Under the pieces are notes generated by a model, which was not told the DNA's origin, searched no databases, and saw only the letters and a program-made list of their open reading frames with translations. The position numbers were made by a program, and so were the translations under genes. Of a DNA stretch of 50,723 nt, positions 25,704 through 36,003 are shown piece after piece. Positions within the stretch are counted from its first letter, which is position 1. Every line of letters starts with the position of its first letter. Origin of the DNA: Pseudomonas putida W15Oct28 (lineage in GTDB: Bacteria > Pseudomonadota > Gammaproteobacteria > Pseudomonadales > Pseudomonadaceae); assembly GCF_000708715.2 (NCBI RefSeq), contig NZ_JENB01000036.1, forward strand, positions 1 through 50,723. The letters run 5' to 3'.

Positions 25704-26003
25704 ATGATTGCAAAAGAATCCCGTCAGGCCCTGGCGCTACAGCGCTTTGCCGAGGCTAACCCGCAGTTGCTCGAAGAGATCCGCGAGCTGGATGCGCGCG
25801 AGCAGGCCCAGCAGATCGAGTGGGCATTCGAGAATGCCGCCGAGGAGCAGGGCATCCAGCCCTGGGAGCTGGCGCTGCAATTGATTGCCGAAACCCCGGA
25901 GCAGCTGCAGGCCATGCGCCTGGAGACGCACCGCGAGGTGGCCGAGGCGCTGGGGATGGAGTGGGAAGAGTACTGCCAGTTCAATGAAATCGATCCTGAT
26001 TAA
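25704..26003 (+). CDS. Small acidic conserved protein, possibly DUF6388 family
   Basis: A 99-residue soluble, strongly acidic and largely helical protein, with a Glu/Gln-rich sequence and no signal peptide or membrane helix. It ends in GMEWEEYCQFNEIDPD. I think it belongs to the small Pseudomonas DUF6388 group, but that is not certain and no function is known. The ATG at 25704 follows GAGGA with 8-bp spacing; a longer frame starting at 25665 would read through the leader hairpin and is unlikely. It lies between the 60-bp inverted repeat and the trigger-factor gene, with no obvious functional link. Confidence 0.7.
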   Translation: MIAKESRQALALQRFAEANPQLLEEIRELDAREQAQQIEWAFENAAEEQGIQPWELALQLIAETPEQLQAMRLETHREVAEALGMEWEEYCQFNEIDPD

Positions 26004-26159
26004 AGGAAGCGAATCCTCCACTGGCAGTTGTTTGACAAGGTATTTCGGCTGCAGGTCGCCCAGAGCGTCGTGCGGCCCTCATTGAAGCAGGCTCGGCGGT
26101 ATGCCGTGCGGGCCTTGAAAGTTAATCGACCGGCGTGGTTTCCCGTCGTCCCGAGTGGG

Positions 26160-26188
26160 GTGACTTCTGCTGCGCGACTCACTAGAAT
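26160..26188 (+). promoter_or_regulatory. Probable promoter of tig
   Basis: TAGAAT at 26183-26188 is a good -10 box; a weak -35 (GTGACT, 26160-26165) lies 17 bp upstream. The leader of about 55 nt includes a GCTAACG direct repeat before the tig ribosome site. Confidence 0.4.
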
Positions 26189-26250
26189 GCTTGCCCTTGA
26201 TTCTGGAGTCGGGCTAACGCCGGCTAACGTCTGTGCAACGAGGAATATCC

Positions 26251-27564
26251 ATGCAAGTTTCTGTTGAAAACACTTCCGCTCTCGAGCGCCGCATGACCAT
26301 CGCCGTTCCGGCCGAGCGCGTCGAGAACGAAGTCAACAAGCGTCTGCAGCAGACTGCCAAGCGCGCCAAGATTGCGGGCTTCCGTCCTGGTAAAGTGCCG
26401 ATGAACGTGATTCGTCAGCGTTTCGAAGCTGACGCTCGTCAAGAGGCTTTCGGTGACCTGGTCCAGTCTTCCTTCTACGAAGCCATCGTCGAGCAGAAGC
26501 TGAACCCGGCTGGCGCCCCTGCTGTAGAGCCTAAGTCCTTCGAAAAAGGCAAGGACCTGGAATTCGTCGCCATCTTCGAAGTGTTCCCAGAGTTCACCGT
26601 TGCCGGCCTCGAGTCGATCAACGTCGAGCGCCTGAGCGCCGAAGTGGCTGACGCCGACCTGGACAAAATGCTGGATGTGCTGCGCAAGCAGAACACCCGT
26701 TTCGAGGCTGTCGAGCGCGCCGCGCAGAACGACGACCAGGTCAACATCGACTTCGTCGGCAAGGTCGACGGTGAAGTGTTCGCCGGCGGTTCGGCCAAGG
26801 GCACCCCGCTGGTGCTGGGCTCCGGCCGCATGATCCCAGGCTTCGAAGAAGGCCTGGTTGGCGCCAAGGCTGGCGAAGAGCGCGTTGTCAACGTGACCTT
26901 CCCAGAGGACTACCAGAACCTGGACCTGGCTGGCAAAGCTGCCGAGTTCACCATCACCGTCAACAGCGTTGCCGCCCCTGTGCTGCCAGAGCTGAACGAA
27001 GAGTTCTTCGCCCAGTTCGGTATCAAAGAGTCGACCCTGGAAGGCTTCCGCACCGAAGTTCGCAAGAACATGGAGCGTGAACTGCGTCAGGCGATCAAGA
27101 CCAAGGTAAAAAACCAGGTCATGGACGGTCTGCTGGCCGCCAACCCGATCGAAGTGCCAAAAGCCCTGCTGGAAAACGAAGTCAACCGTCTGCGCGTGCA
27201 GGCTGTTCAGCAGTTCGGTGGCAACATCAAGCCTGAGCAACTGCCTGCCGAGCTGTTCACCGAGCAAGCCAAGCGCCGCGTAGTGCTGGGCCTGATCGTG
27301 GCCGAAGTGGTCAAGCAGTTCGAACTGAAGCCGGACGACGCCAAGGTTCGCGAGATGATCGAAGAAATGGCTTCGGCTTACCAGGAGCCTGAGCAGGTCA
27401 TCGCTTGGTACTACAAGAACGACCAGCAAATGAACGAAGTGCGTTCGGTTGTGCTGGAAGAACAAGTTGTAGATACTGTTCTGCAGAAAGCGACTGTGAC
27501 CGACAAGTCGGTCTCGTACGAAGAAGCCGTAAAACCAGCTGAGGCACCAGCCGAAGCCGAGTAA
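26251..27564 (+). CDS. tig: Trigger factor, ribosome-associated chaperone and prolyl isomerase
   Basis: A 437-residue chaperone that binds ribosomal protein L23 at the exit tunnel and shields nascent chains. The ribosome-binding N-domain (about 1-145) has the signature GFRPGKVP, the FKBP-type prolyl isomerase domain follows (about 150-245, starting QNDDQVNIDFVGKVDG), and the rest forms the helical arms. The C-terminus is acidic and rich in Ala, Glu and Pro. The ATG at 26251 has GAGG upstream and gives the standard N-terminus MQVSVENTS. First gene of the tig-clpP-clpX-lon-hupB-ppiD quality-control cluster, in the conserved gammaproteobacterial order. Confidence 0.98.
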   Translation: MQVSVENTSALERRMTIAVPAERVENEVNKRLQQTAKRAKIAGFRPGKVPMNVIRQRFEADARQEAFGDLVQSSFYEAIVEQKLNPAGAPAVEPKSFEKGKDLEFVAIFEVFPEFTVAGLESINVERLSAEVADADLDKMLDVLRKQNTRFEAVERAAQNDDQVNIDFVGKVDGEVFAGGSAKGTPLVLGSGRMIPGFEEGLVGAKAGEERVVNVTFPEDYQNLDLAGKAAEFTITVNSVAAPVLPELNEEFFAQFGIKESTLEGFRTEVRKNMERELRQAIKTKVKNQVMDGLLAANPIEVPKALLENEVNRLRVQAVQQFGGNIKPEQLPAELFTEQAKRRVVLGLIVAEVVKQFELKPDDAKVREMIEEMASAYQEPEQVIAWYYKNDQQMNEVRSVVLEEQVVDTVLQKATVTDKSVSYEEAVKPAEAPAEAE

Positions 27565-27589
27565 TACGTTTTCTCTCGTAGGAAACCCC

Positions 27590-27615
27590 ACAAGCCAGCC
27601 TTCGCGCTGGCTTGT
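27590..27615 (+). repeat. 10-bp stem hairpin between tig and clpP
   Basis: ACAAGCCAGC and GCTGGCTTGT pair perfectly around CTTCGC. Without a T-run it is more likely a 3'-end stabiliser or attenuator than a full terminator. Confidence 0.55.
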
Positions 27616-27655
27616 GCGTATTCAAGCCATGACTATTTGGGAGTGAGCGCAGGAC

Positions 27656-28297
27656 ATGTCCCGCAATTCTTATATTCAGCAGAGCTCTGACATCCAGGCC
27701 GCAGGCGGCCTGGTCCCGATGGTTATCGAGCAGTCCGCCCGTGGCGAACGCGCCTATGACATCTACTCGCGCCTGTTGAAGGAGCGAGTGATCTTCCTGG
27801 TAGGTCCTGTAGAAGACTACATGGCCAACCTGGTAGTGGCGCAGATGCTGTTCCTTGAGGCGGAAAACCCGGACAAGGATATCCATCTTTACATCAACTC
27901 CCCAGGCGGCTCGGTGACTGCTGGCATGTCGATCTACGACACCATGCAGTTCATCAAACCGGACGTCTCGACCATCTGCATTGGCCAGGCCTGCAGCATG
28001 GGTGCCTTCCTGTTGACCGCCGGTGCCAAGGGCAAGCGTCACTGTCTGCCTAACTCGCGGGTGATGATTCACCAGCCGTTGGGCGGTTTCCAGGGCCAGG
28101 CGACCGACATCCAGATCCACGCCCAGGAAATCCTCAGCATCAAGGCGCGTCTCAACGAGCTGCTGGCCTACCACACCGGCCAGGACCTCGAGACCATCCA
28201 GCGTGATACTGAGCGTGACAACTTCATGAGCGCCTCGCGCGCGGCCGAGTACGGCCTGATCGACTCGGTCTACGACAAGCGGCAACTGGCCTCCTGA
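27656..28297 (+). CDS. clpP: ATP-dependent Clp protease proteolytic subunit
   Basis: A 213-residue serine peptidase that forms the double-ring barrel degrading unfolded or tagged proteins fed in by ClpX. The catalytic triad is visible: Ser114 in GQACSMGA, His139 in MIHQPLGG, and Asp188 in the ERDNF segment, spaced as in E. coli ClpP. A propeptide of about 14 residues precedes the mature start. It lies 91 bp after tig and 108 bp before clpX, and is probably co-regulated with both. Confidence 0.98.
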   Translation: MSRNSYIQQSSDIQAAGGLVPMVIEQSARGERAYDIYSRLLKERVIFLVGPVEDYMANLVVAQMLFLEAENPDKDIHLYINSPGGSVTAGMSIYDTMQFIKPDVSTICIGQACSMGAFLLTAGAKGKRHCLPNSRVMIHQPLGGFQGQATDIQIHAQEILSIKARLNELLAYHTGQDLETIQRDTERDNFMSASRAAEYGLIDSVYDKRQLAS

Positions 28298-28311
28298 ACC
28301 GGGGTGTCAGA

Positions 28312-28340
28312 GCAGGTAGGCGCGGAAACCGCCTACCTGC
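28312..28340 (+). repeat. Strong hairpin after clpP
   Basis: GCAGGTAGGCG and CGCCTACCTGC form an 11-bp perfect stem with a 7-nt loop 14 bp after the clpP stop. No T-run follows, so it may be a partial terminator or an mRNA stabiliser; a heat-shock-like promoter lies just downstream. Confidence 0.6.
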
Positions 28341-28343
28341 GGA

Positions 28344-28373
28344 CTTGAAAAAGCCCGCAATTGCCTTCATCTT
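28344..28373 (+). promoter_or_regulatory. Sigma-32-like heat-shock promoter of clpX
   Basis: CTTGAAA (28344-28350), identical to the sigma-32 -35 consensus, is followed after 14 bp by CTTCATCT, which matches CCCCATNT at most positions. It would start a clpX-specific transcript in the clpP-clpX gap. Confidence 0.55.
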
Positions 28374-28405
28374 GTGTTGCAAGCCTACCGGATTGGATCG
28401 ATCGA

Positions 28406-29689
<1,284 letters not shown>

Positions 29690-29720
29690 TTCAGGCAATG
29701 GCCGGTGACGGTTGCAAGCA

Positions 29721-29750
29721 AGAAGGGGGCCTACGGGCCCCTTTCTGCTT
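29721..29750 (+). terminator. Intrinsic terminator after clpX
   Basis: AAGGGGGCC and GGGCCCCTT form a stem with one internal G-G mismatch and a TAC loop, followed by a pyrimidine/T-rich tail (TTTCTGCTTTTC). Confidence 0.7.
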
Positions 29751-29764
29751 TTCCTGCGCTAGCG

Positions 29765-29795
29765 CTTGTAATTTCCCAAGCGTGCCCCCACATTA
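29765..29795 (+). promoter_or_regulatory. Sigma-32-like heat-shock promoter of lon
   Basis: CTTGTAA (29765-29771) and CCCCACATTA (29786-29795) are separated by 14 bp, close to the consensus CTTGAAA-N13/14-CCCCATNTA. It is placed about 55 bp upstream of the lon ATG, and lon is a classic heat-shock gene. Confidence 0.55.
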
Positions 29796-29852
29796 GGTCC
29801 AAGCATCATTTCCACCGGTTTCCGGCCATAAGGCCGCTGTAGAGGCGAAATC

Positions 29853-32249
29853 ATGAAGACCACCCTCGACTTGCCTCTTTTGCCATTGCGCGATGTCGTT
29901 GTTTACCCGCACATGGTTATCCCGCTGTTCGTGGGGCGCGAAAAATCCATCGAAGCCCTCGAGGCAGCGATGACGGGCGAAAAGCAGATCCTGCTGCTGG
30001 CCCAGAAGAACCCGGCCGACGACGATCCGGGCGAGGACGCCCTCTACCGTGTCGGCACCGTTGCCACTGTGCTGCAGCTGCTGAAACTGCCTGATGGCAC
30101 CGTCAAGGTGCTGGTCGAGGGTGAGCAGCGTGGTGCGGTCGAGCGCTTCACCGAAGTAGAAGGGCACATCCGTGCCGAAGTCTCCCTGATCGACGAAACC
30201 GACGCCGCCGAGCGCGAGTCGGAAGTGTTCGTGCGCACGTTGCTGTCGCAATTCGAGCAGTACGTGCAGTTGGGCAAGAAAGTCCCTGCCGAAGTGCTGT
30301 CTTCGCTGAACAGCATCGAAGAGCCAGGGCGTCTGGTCGATACCATGGCCGCCCACATGGCCCTGAAGATCGAGCAGAAGCAGGAAATTCTCGAAATTGT
30401 CGACCTGACCACCCGTGTCGAGCACGTGCTGGCGCTGCTGGATGCTGAAATCGACCTGCTGCAGGTTGAAAAGCGCATTCGCGGCCGGGTCAAGAAACAG
30501 ATGGAGCGCAGCCAGCGCGAGTACTACCTGAATGAGCAGATGAAGGCCATTCAGAAAGAGCTCGGTGATGGCGACGAAGGCCACAACGAAGTCGAAGAGC
30601 TGAAAAAGCGCATCGAAGCCGCTGGCCTGCCCAAGGATGCCCTGACCAAGGCCCAGGCCGAGCTGAACAAGCTCAAGCAGATGTCGCCGATGTCGGCCGA
30701 GGCCACCGTGGTGCGTTCGTACCTCGACTGGCTCGTGCAGGTACCGTGGAAGGCCCAGAGCAAGGTGCGACTGGACCTGACCAAGGCCGAGGAAATTCTC
30801 GATGCCGACCACTATGGCCTGGAAGAGGTCAAGGAACGCATCCTCGAGTACCTTGCCGTGCAGAAGCGCGTCAAGAAGATCCGCGGCCCGGTACTCTGCC
30901 TGGTCGGCCCACCTGGCGTGGGCAAGACCTCGCTGGCCGAGTCGATCGCGGCTGCCACCAACCGCAAGTTCGTGCGCATGGCCTTGGGTGGCGTGCGTGA
31001 CGAGGCCGAGATCCGTGGCCACCGCCGTACCTATATCGGCTCCATGCCTGGCCGTCTGATCCAGAAGATGACCAAGGTGGGTGTACGCAACCCGCTGTTC
31101 CTGCTCGACGAAATCGACAAGATGGGCAGCGACATGCGTGGCGACCCGGCCTCGGCACTGCTGGAAGTGCTCGACCCGGAGCAGAACCACAACTTCAACG
31201 ACCACTACCTGGAAGTCGACTACGACCTCTCGGACGTGATGTTCCTGTGCACCTCGAACTCGATGAATATCCCGCCGGCGCTGCTCGACCGGATGGAAGT
31301 CATCCGCCTGCCGGGCTACACCGAGGACGAGAAGATCAACATCGCGGTCAAGTACCTGGTGCCCAAGCAGGTCAAGGCCAACGGCTTGAAGAAGGAAGAG
31401 CTTGAGGTCGACGTTTCGGCGATCCGCGACATCATCCGCTACTACACCCGCGAAGCCGGTGTGCGTGGCCTGGAGCGGCAAATTGCCAAGGTCTGCCGCA
31501 AGGTGGTCAAGGAACATACCGGGCAGAAGCAGGTCAAGGTCAAGGTGGCCAGCGAGCAGCTGGAGCACTTGCTGGGCGTGCGCAAGTTCCGTTACGGCCT
31601 GGCCGAGCAGCAGGACCAGATCGGTCAGGTCACCGGCCTGGCCTGGACCCAGGTGGGTGGCGAACTGCTGACCATCGAAGCCGTGGTTATCCCTGGCAAG
31701 GGCCAGTTGATCAAGACCGGCTCGCTGGGCGATGTGATGGTCGAGTCGATCACCGCCGCTCAGACCGTGGTACGCAGCCGCGCCCGCAGCCTGGGGATTG
31801 CCGCCGACTTCCACGAGAAGCGCGACGTGCACATTCACATGCCGGAAGGCGCTACGCCGAAGGACGGCCCAAGCGCGGGTGTGGGCATGTGCACCGCGCT
31901 GGTGTCTGCGCTGACGCAGATTCCGGTACGTGCCGACGTGGCCATGACCGGCGAAATCACCCTGCGTGGCCAGGTGCTCGCCATTGGCGGGTTGAAGGAA
32001 AAACTGCTGGCGGCACACCGTGGGGGCATCAAGACGGTGATCATTCCAGAGGAGAATGTTCGCGATCTGAAGGAGATTCCGGAAAATATCAAACAGGATC
32101 TTCAGATCAAACCGGTCAAATGGATTGACGAAGTCCTGCAAATTGCGCTGCAATACGCCCCGGAGCCCTTGCCAGATGTGGCTCCTGAGATTGTCGCGAA
32201 AGATGAAAAGCGCGACGGCGATGCTAAGGAAAGAATCAGCACGCATTAG
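29853..32249 (+). CDS. lon: Lon protease, ATP-dependent serine-lysine peptidase
   Basis: A 798-residue LonA protease that degrades misfolded and short-lived regulatory proteins. The N-terminal substrate-binding domain (about 8-200) starts LPLLPLRDVVVYPHMVIPL, a coiled-coil linker follows, the AAA+ module (about 345-575) has Walker A GPPGVGKTS and Walker B LFLLDEIDKM, and the C-terminal peptidase domain has the dyad Ser674 (DGPSAGVGM) and Lys717 (GGLKEKLLAAHRGG). Length and start are standard. It has its own heat-shock-like promoter and is followed by hupB, as in other gammaproteobacteria. Confidence 0.98.
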   Translation: MKTTLDLPLLPLRDVVVYPHMVIPLFVGREKSIEALEAAMTGEKQILLLAQKNPADDDPGEDALYRVGTVATVLQLLKLPDGTVKVLVEGEQRGAVERFTEVEGHIRAEVSLIDETDAAERESEVFVRTLLSQFEQYVQLGKKVPAEVLSSLNSIEEPGRLVDTMAAHMALKIEQKQEILEIVDLTTRVEHVLALLDAEIDLLQVEKRIRGRVKKQMERSQREYYLNEQMKAIQKELGDGDEGHNEVEELKKRIEAAGLPKDALTKAQAELNKLKQMSPMSAEATVVRSYLDWLVQVPWKAQSKVRLDLTKAEEILDADHYGLEEVKERILEYLAVQKRVKKIRGPVLCLVGPPGVGKTSLAESIAAATNRKFVRMALGGVRDEAEIRGHRRTYIGSMPGRLIQKMTKVGVRNPLFLLDEIDKMGSDMRGDPASALLEVLDPEQNHNFNDHYLEVDYDLSDVMFLCTSNSMNIPPALLDRMEVIRLPGYTEDEKINIAVKYLVPKQVKANGLKKEELEVDVSAIRDIIRYYTREAGVRGLERQIAKVCRKVVKEHTGQKQVKVKVASEQLEHLLGVRKFRYGLAEQQDQIGQVTGLAWTQVGGELLTIEAVVIPGKGQLIKTGSLGDVMVESITAAQTVVRSRARSLGIAADFHEKRDVHIHMPEGATPKDGPSAGVGMCTALVSALTQIPVRADVAMTGEITLRGQVLAIGGLKEKLLAAHRGGIKTVIIPEENVRDLKEIPENIKQDLQIKPVKWIDEVLQIALQYAPEPLPDVAPEIVAKDEKRDGDAKERISTH

Positions 32250-32273
32250 TAGTTTTTGGCTGGGGGGCTTTCC

Positions 32274-32303
32274 TTGACAGTTTTTTCGGGCCCTTGCTAT
32301 AAA
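32274..32303 (+). promoter_or_regulatory. Sigma-70 promoter of hupB
   Basis: A perfect -35 TTGACA (32274-32279) and near-perfect -10 TATAAA (32298-32303) are 18 bp apart. The leader of about 90 nt is AT-rich. This predicts strong expression, as expected for an abundant nucleoid protein. Confidence 0.8.
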
Positions 32304-32401
32304 GCGGCACGCTATTGTCATCAGGCCACCCAGCGCACGTTTCATAAGCTTTTCATTACATACTTAGAAACAAACTCAATAGAGAAATAAGGGGACTTAG
32401 A

Positions 32402-32674
32402 GTGAACAAGTCGGAACTGATTGACGCTATCGCTGCATCGGCTGACATTTCCAAAGCTACCGCAGGTAAGGCTCTGGACGCTGTGATCGACTCCGTAACC
32501 GGTGCCCTGAAAGCAGGCGACGACGTCGTTCTGGTTGGCTTCGGTACCTTCTCGGTCAAGGACCGCGCCGAGCGCACTGGCCGTAACCCGCAAACCGGTA
32601 AGGCGATCAAGATCGAAGCTGCCAAGGTTCCAGGTTTCAAGGCTGGCAAAGGCCTGAAAGACGCCGTCAACTAA
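32402..32674 (+). CDS. hupB: DNA-binding protein HU-beta
   Basis: A 90-residue histone-like nucleoid protein that bends and compacts DNA as a dimer. It starts MNKSELIDAIAASADISKA and has the DNA-arm motif GRNPQTGKAIKI and the conserved GFGTFSV core. The start is GTG at 32402, preceded by AAGGGG. It lies between lon and ppiD, as usual, with its own strong promoter and a terminator about 90 bp after the stop. Confidence 0.98.
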   Translation: MNKSELIDAIAASADISKATAGKALDAVIDSVTGALKAGDDVVLVGFGTFSVKDRAERTGRNPQTGKAIKIEAAKVPGFKAGKGLKDAVN

Positions 32675-32729
32675 GTCGTCTTTCAGCCGGACCTGGCCTT
32701 GCCGGGTCCGAGCACGCTGAAGGCGGGGC

Positions 32730-32756
32730 GCAAACGTTCCCGCCTGACACGTTTGC
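32730..32756 (+). repeat. Short inverted repeat after hupB
   Basis: GCAAACG (32730-32736) and CGTTTGC (32750-32756) can pair just ahead of the main terminator. Possibly a 3'-UTR stabilising stem; weakly supported. Confidence 0.35.
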
Positions 32757-32761
32757 TAAGA

Positions 32762-32792
32762 AAAGGCGCATCCTCGGATGCGCCTTTCTTTT
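32762..32792 (+). terminator. Intrinsic terminator of hupB
   Basis: A perfect 12-bp stem AAAGGCGCATCC/GGATGCGCCTTT with a 2-nt loop (effectively 4 after opening the last pair), followed by CTTTTA. Lies before ppiD. Confidence 0.85.
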
Positions 32793-32855
32793 ATCAGGAT
32801 TCTACCCACGCTCCGCGGTTGTCGACGCAGTGGTACAGCCGTTTCTGGGGGACGC

Positions 32856-34727
32856 ATGCTGCAAAATATCAGGGACAATTCACAAGGTTGGATTGCCAAG
32901 ACCATCATCGGCCTTATCGTCGTCTTGATGGCGTTGACCGGTTTCGAAGCTATTTTCCAGGCCGCCACCCATAGCCAGGACGCCGCCAAGGTGAACGGCC
33001 AGACCATCAGCCAGAACGAGCTGGCCCAGGCGGCCGACATGCAGCGCCGTCAGTTGATGCAACAGTTGGGCAAGGATTTCGACCCAGCGCTGCTGGAAGA
33101 CAAATTGCTGCGTGAAGAGGCGCTCAAGGGCCTGATCAGCCGCAAGTTGCTGCTGCAAGGTGCCGAGGATGCCAAGTTTGCCTTCTCCGAGGCCGCGCTG
33201 GATCAGGTGATCCTGCAAACGCCGGAGTTCCAGGTGGACGGCAAGTTCAGTGCTGACCGTTTCGACCAGGTCATCCGCCAGATGGGCTACGGCCGCATGC
33301 AGTTCCGCGAGATGCTCGCCGAGGAAATGCTCATCGGCCAGCTGCGCACCGGTCTGGCCGGCAGCAGCTTTGTCACCGACCAGCAGGTCGATGCCTTCGC
33401 TCGCCTGGAGAAGCAGACCCGCGACTTCGCCTCCCTGACCTTCAAGGCCGACCCGGCCGCGGTCAAGGTCAGCGACGAAGAGGTCAAGGCGCATTACGAG
33501 CAGCACGCCAAGGAGTTCATGTCGCCTGACCAGGTGGTGATCGACTACATCGAGCTGAAGAAGTCGGTGTTCTTCGACCAGGTCAAAGTGACCGACGAAG
33601 AGCTCAAGGCCCAGTACGAGAAGGAAATCGCCAACCTCGCCGAGCAGCGCCATGCCGCGCACATCCTCATCGAGGTCAGCGACAAGGTCACCGACGCCCA
33701 GGCCAAGGCCCGTGCCGAAGAGATCGAGCAGCGCCTGGCCAAGGGTGAAGAGTTTGCCGCGCTGGCCAAGGAGTTCTCCCAGGACCCGGGCTCCGCCACC
33801 AGCGGTGGTGACCTCGGCTTTGCCGGCCCGGGTGTGTACGACCCGGCGTTCGAGGATGCACTGTACAAGCTGCAGGACGGTCAGGTCTCGGCGCCAGTGC
33901 GCACCGAGTTTGGCTACCACCTGATCAAGCTGCTGGGTGTGCAGGCGCCTGAAGTGCCGAGCTTCGCCAGCTTGAAGGACAAGCTGACCCGCGACCTGAA
34001 AACCCCGCTGGTCGAACAGCGCTACGTCGATGCCAGCAAGCAGCTGCAGGATGCTGCCTACGAGGCTTCCGACCTGGCCCAGCCGGCCCAGGACCTGAAC
34101 CTCAAGGTGCAGACCTCCGCAGCCTTCGGTCGCGAGGGTGGTGAAGGCATTACCGCCAACCGTTCGGTGGTGCAGGCTGCGTTCTCCGAAGAAGTGCTGG
34201 AGGAAGCTGCCAACAGCACCGCCATCGAGCTCGACCCGGAGACCACCGTGGTATTGCGCGTCAAGGAGCACCGCAAGCCGGAGCAACTGCCGCTTGAAGC
34301 GGTGGCCAAGAACATCCGCGAACACCTGGCCAAAGAGAAGGCAACCGCCGAGCTCAAGACCAAGGCGGACAAGCTGATTGCCGGCCTGCGTGACGGTTCC
34401 ATCGCCGCAGACAGCGTGCACGAAGGGCAAGGCTGGAAGGCCTACGAAGCAGTCACCCGTGGCGAGGACGGTATTGATCCGGCCGAACTGCAGGCGCTGT
34501 TCCGTCTGGGCAAGCCGCAAGCCAAGGACAAGCCGGTGTATGGCAGCGTAGTGCTGCGTGACGGTAGCCTGGTGGTGCTGCAGCTCAAGGGCGTCAACGA
34601 AGGCGCTACTGCCACCGACGAAGAGAAGCAGCAGATCCGCCGCTACCTCGCGTCGCGTGCTGGTCAGCAGGACTTCGCGGCGTTCCGCAAGCAGCTGGAA
34701 GCCAATGCGGATATCACCCGTTACTAA
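32856..34727 (+). CDS. ppiD: PpiD, membrane-anchored periplasmic folding factor (parvulin type)
   Basis: A 623-residue protein with a single N-terminal membrane helix (about residues 13-32, IAKTIIGLIVVLMALTGFEAIF), a SurA/PpiD-like chaperone region, and a parvulin-type prolyl isomerase domain at about 262-355 (RHAAHILIEV ... GDLGFAGPGVYDPAFEDALY). It sits at the SecYEG exit and helps newly exported proteins fold. The ATG at 32856 has GGGGGA upstream; the longer frame reads through the terminator region. It closes the tig-clpPX-lon-hupB-ppiD cluster and is followed by a strong terminator. Confidence 0.95.
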   Translation: MLQNIRDNSQGWIAKTIIGLIVVLMALTGFEAIFQAATHSQDAAKVNGQTISQNELAQAADMQRRQLMQQLGKDFDPALLEDKLLREEALKGLISRKLLLQGAEDAKFAFSEAALDQVILQTPEFQVDGKFSADRFDQVIRQMGYGRMQFREMLAEEMLIGQLRTGLAGSSFVTDQQVDAFARLEKQTRDFASLTFKADPAAVKVSDEEVKAHYEQHAKEFMSPDQVVIDYIELKKSVFFDQVKVTDEELKAQYEKEIANLAEQRHAAHILIEVSDKVTDAQAKARAEEIEQRLAKGEEFAALAKEFSQDPGSATSGGDLGFAGPGVYDPAFEDALYKLQDGQVSAPVRTEFGYHLIKLLGVQAPEVPSFASLKDKLTRDLKTPLVEQRYVDASKQLQDAAYEASDLAQPAQDLNLKVQTSAAFGREGGEGITANRSVVQAAFSEEVLEEAANSTAIELDPETTVVLRVKEHRKPEQLPLEAVAKNIREHLAKEKATAELKTKADKLIAGLRDGSIAADSVHEGQGWKAYEAVTRGEDGIDPAELQALFRLGKPQAKDKPVYGSVVLRDGSLVVLQLKGVNEGATATDEEKQQIRRYLASRAGQQDFAAFRKQLEANADITRY

Positions 34728-34744
34728 GGTGATCGCTGCATGAA

Positions 34745-34780
34745 GAAACAGGCCGCCTCGTGCGGCCTGTTTCGTTTCTG
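34745..34780. terminator. Bidirectional intrinsic terminator between ppiD and the patatin gene
   Basis: A 12-bp stem GAAACAGGCCGC/GCGGCCTGTTTC (34745-34756 and 34762-34773) with a short loop and a following TTTCTG tail. It separates two convergent genes. Confidence 0.8.
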
Positions 34781-34784
34781 TCGC

Positions 34785-35825
34785 CTACCGCTTCACCCCT
34801 TCATAGTTATCCAGCGTATCCCGCGCAATCTCCCGTCCCAGGGCAATCAGCTCGGGCGCCTTGTAGAACTCGAAGAACCGGCACACCCGCTTGGGCACGT
34901 TGATCAGCACATCCGGTGGATACCCGGCGATCTTGTACTGCGCCAGCGAAGTCTGCATGACCTCGAAGCTCTGGTTGATCAAATCCAGCAGCGAAGCAGG
35001 CCCCACGTTGTCGATGATGAACGAGCCGGTCGCCGATTTTGGCGCGCCCTCGCGTTCCGGTGCCGCCGCCGGTTGCTGGCCTTCCGGGTCGGCGGCATCT
35101 GCCAGCCACGGGTTGGGCGGCGCCAGGCCTTCGGCGACTATTTCCTGCTCGATGCGCATCAGCTCTTCCGCCTGCTTGCGCCGGAACGGCAAGTGAGAGC
35201 CCAACGAGCTCAGCAGGGAGTCAAAACGCATCTTGAAGGCCGCTGGGCGCTCGATCACCGGTAACTGGTATTGCTTCTGGTTGGTGGCGTTGAGGTTGAC
35301 CGCGATGATCAGGTCGCAGTGGCTGGACACCACAGGCACAATCGGCAACGGGTTGAGGATGCCCCCGTCGACCAGCATACGGTTGCCCTGCATCACGGGG
35401 GTGAACAGGCTGGGTATGGCCGCCGAGGCGCGCATCGCCTGATGCAGGCAGCCTTCCTGGAACCAGATTTCCTGTTGGTTGGTAAGGTCGGTCGCCACCG
35501 CTGTGTAGGGGATGCGCAATTGCTCGATGTTGATCTCGCCGACGATCTTGCGGATTTGCCCGAATACCTTGTCGCCACGAATGGCGCCGAGGCGAAAGCT
35601 GACGTCGACCAGGCGCAGTACATCCAGGTAGTCGAGGCTCTCGATCCAGTTGCGATACTCGCTCAGCTTGCCGGCAGAATAGATGCCGCCAACCACTGCC
35701 CCCATGGAGCAGCCGGCAATGCAGGCAATGTCGTAGCCGCGCCGTTCGATTTCCTCGATCACACCGATGTGTGCATACCCCCGGGCTCCGCCCGAGCCCA
35801 GTACCAGTGCCACGCGTTTGCTCAT
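34785..35825 (-). CDS. Patatin-like phospholipase, RssA-related
   Basis: A 346-residue cytosolic or membrane-associated acyl hydrolase. The patatin domain starts at once: oxyanion loop GSGGARG (10-16), nucleophile Ser40 in GCSMG, and the dyad aspartate in VDGGILNPLP. A C-terminal extension (about residues 215-346) holds an Ala/Pro/Glu-rich linker and a final helical segment. RssA-type proteins of this size are common; lipid substrate and role are unknown. The ATG at 35825 is the family start (MSKRVALVLGSGGARG). It is convergent with ppiD and divergent from the small lipoprotein gene. Confidence 0.9.
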   Translation of the reverse strand: MSKRVALVLGSGGARGYAHIGVIEEIERRGYDIACIAGCSMGAVVGGIYSAGKLSEYRNWIESLDYLDVLRLVDVSFRLGAIRGDKVFGQIRKIVGEINIEQLRIPYTAVATDLTNQQEIWFQEGCLHQAMRASAAIPSLFTPVMQGNRMLVDGGILNPLPIVPVVSSHCDLIIAVNLNATNQKQYQLPVIERPAAFKMRFDSLLSSLGSHLPFRRKQAEELMRIEQEIVAEGLAPPNPWLADAADPEGQQPAAAPEREGAPKSATGSFIIDNVGPASLLDLINQSFEVMQTSLAQYKIAGYPPDVLINVPKRVCRFFEFYKAPELIALGREIARDTLDNYEGVKR

Positions 35826-36003
35826 GAATATTCCCCGTCCAGTGCAACCATGGTCCTACAATGCACCCATCGCTGCCTGTGCTTCAATGTAGATCGCGCT
35901 GAGCTACTGTAATAAAACTGGCCAGGCACAGCCGGCCGGGCAGGGCACTTTTCAGCTGCCGGGGCGTCGAACAGCCACTGTTTTTTCCATTGAGGTATTA
36001 CTG

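Noticed and set aside
29793..32345. An 850-codon open frame on the minus strand across lon
   Set aside because: It is the antisense shadow of lon, produced by strong third-position GC bias. It has no ribosome site, no recognisable domains, and a His/Gln/Leu-rich composition typical of shadow frames.
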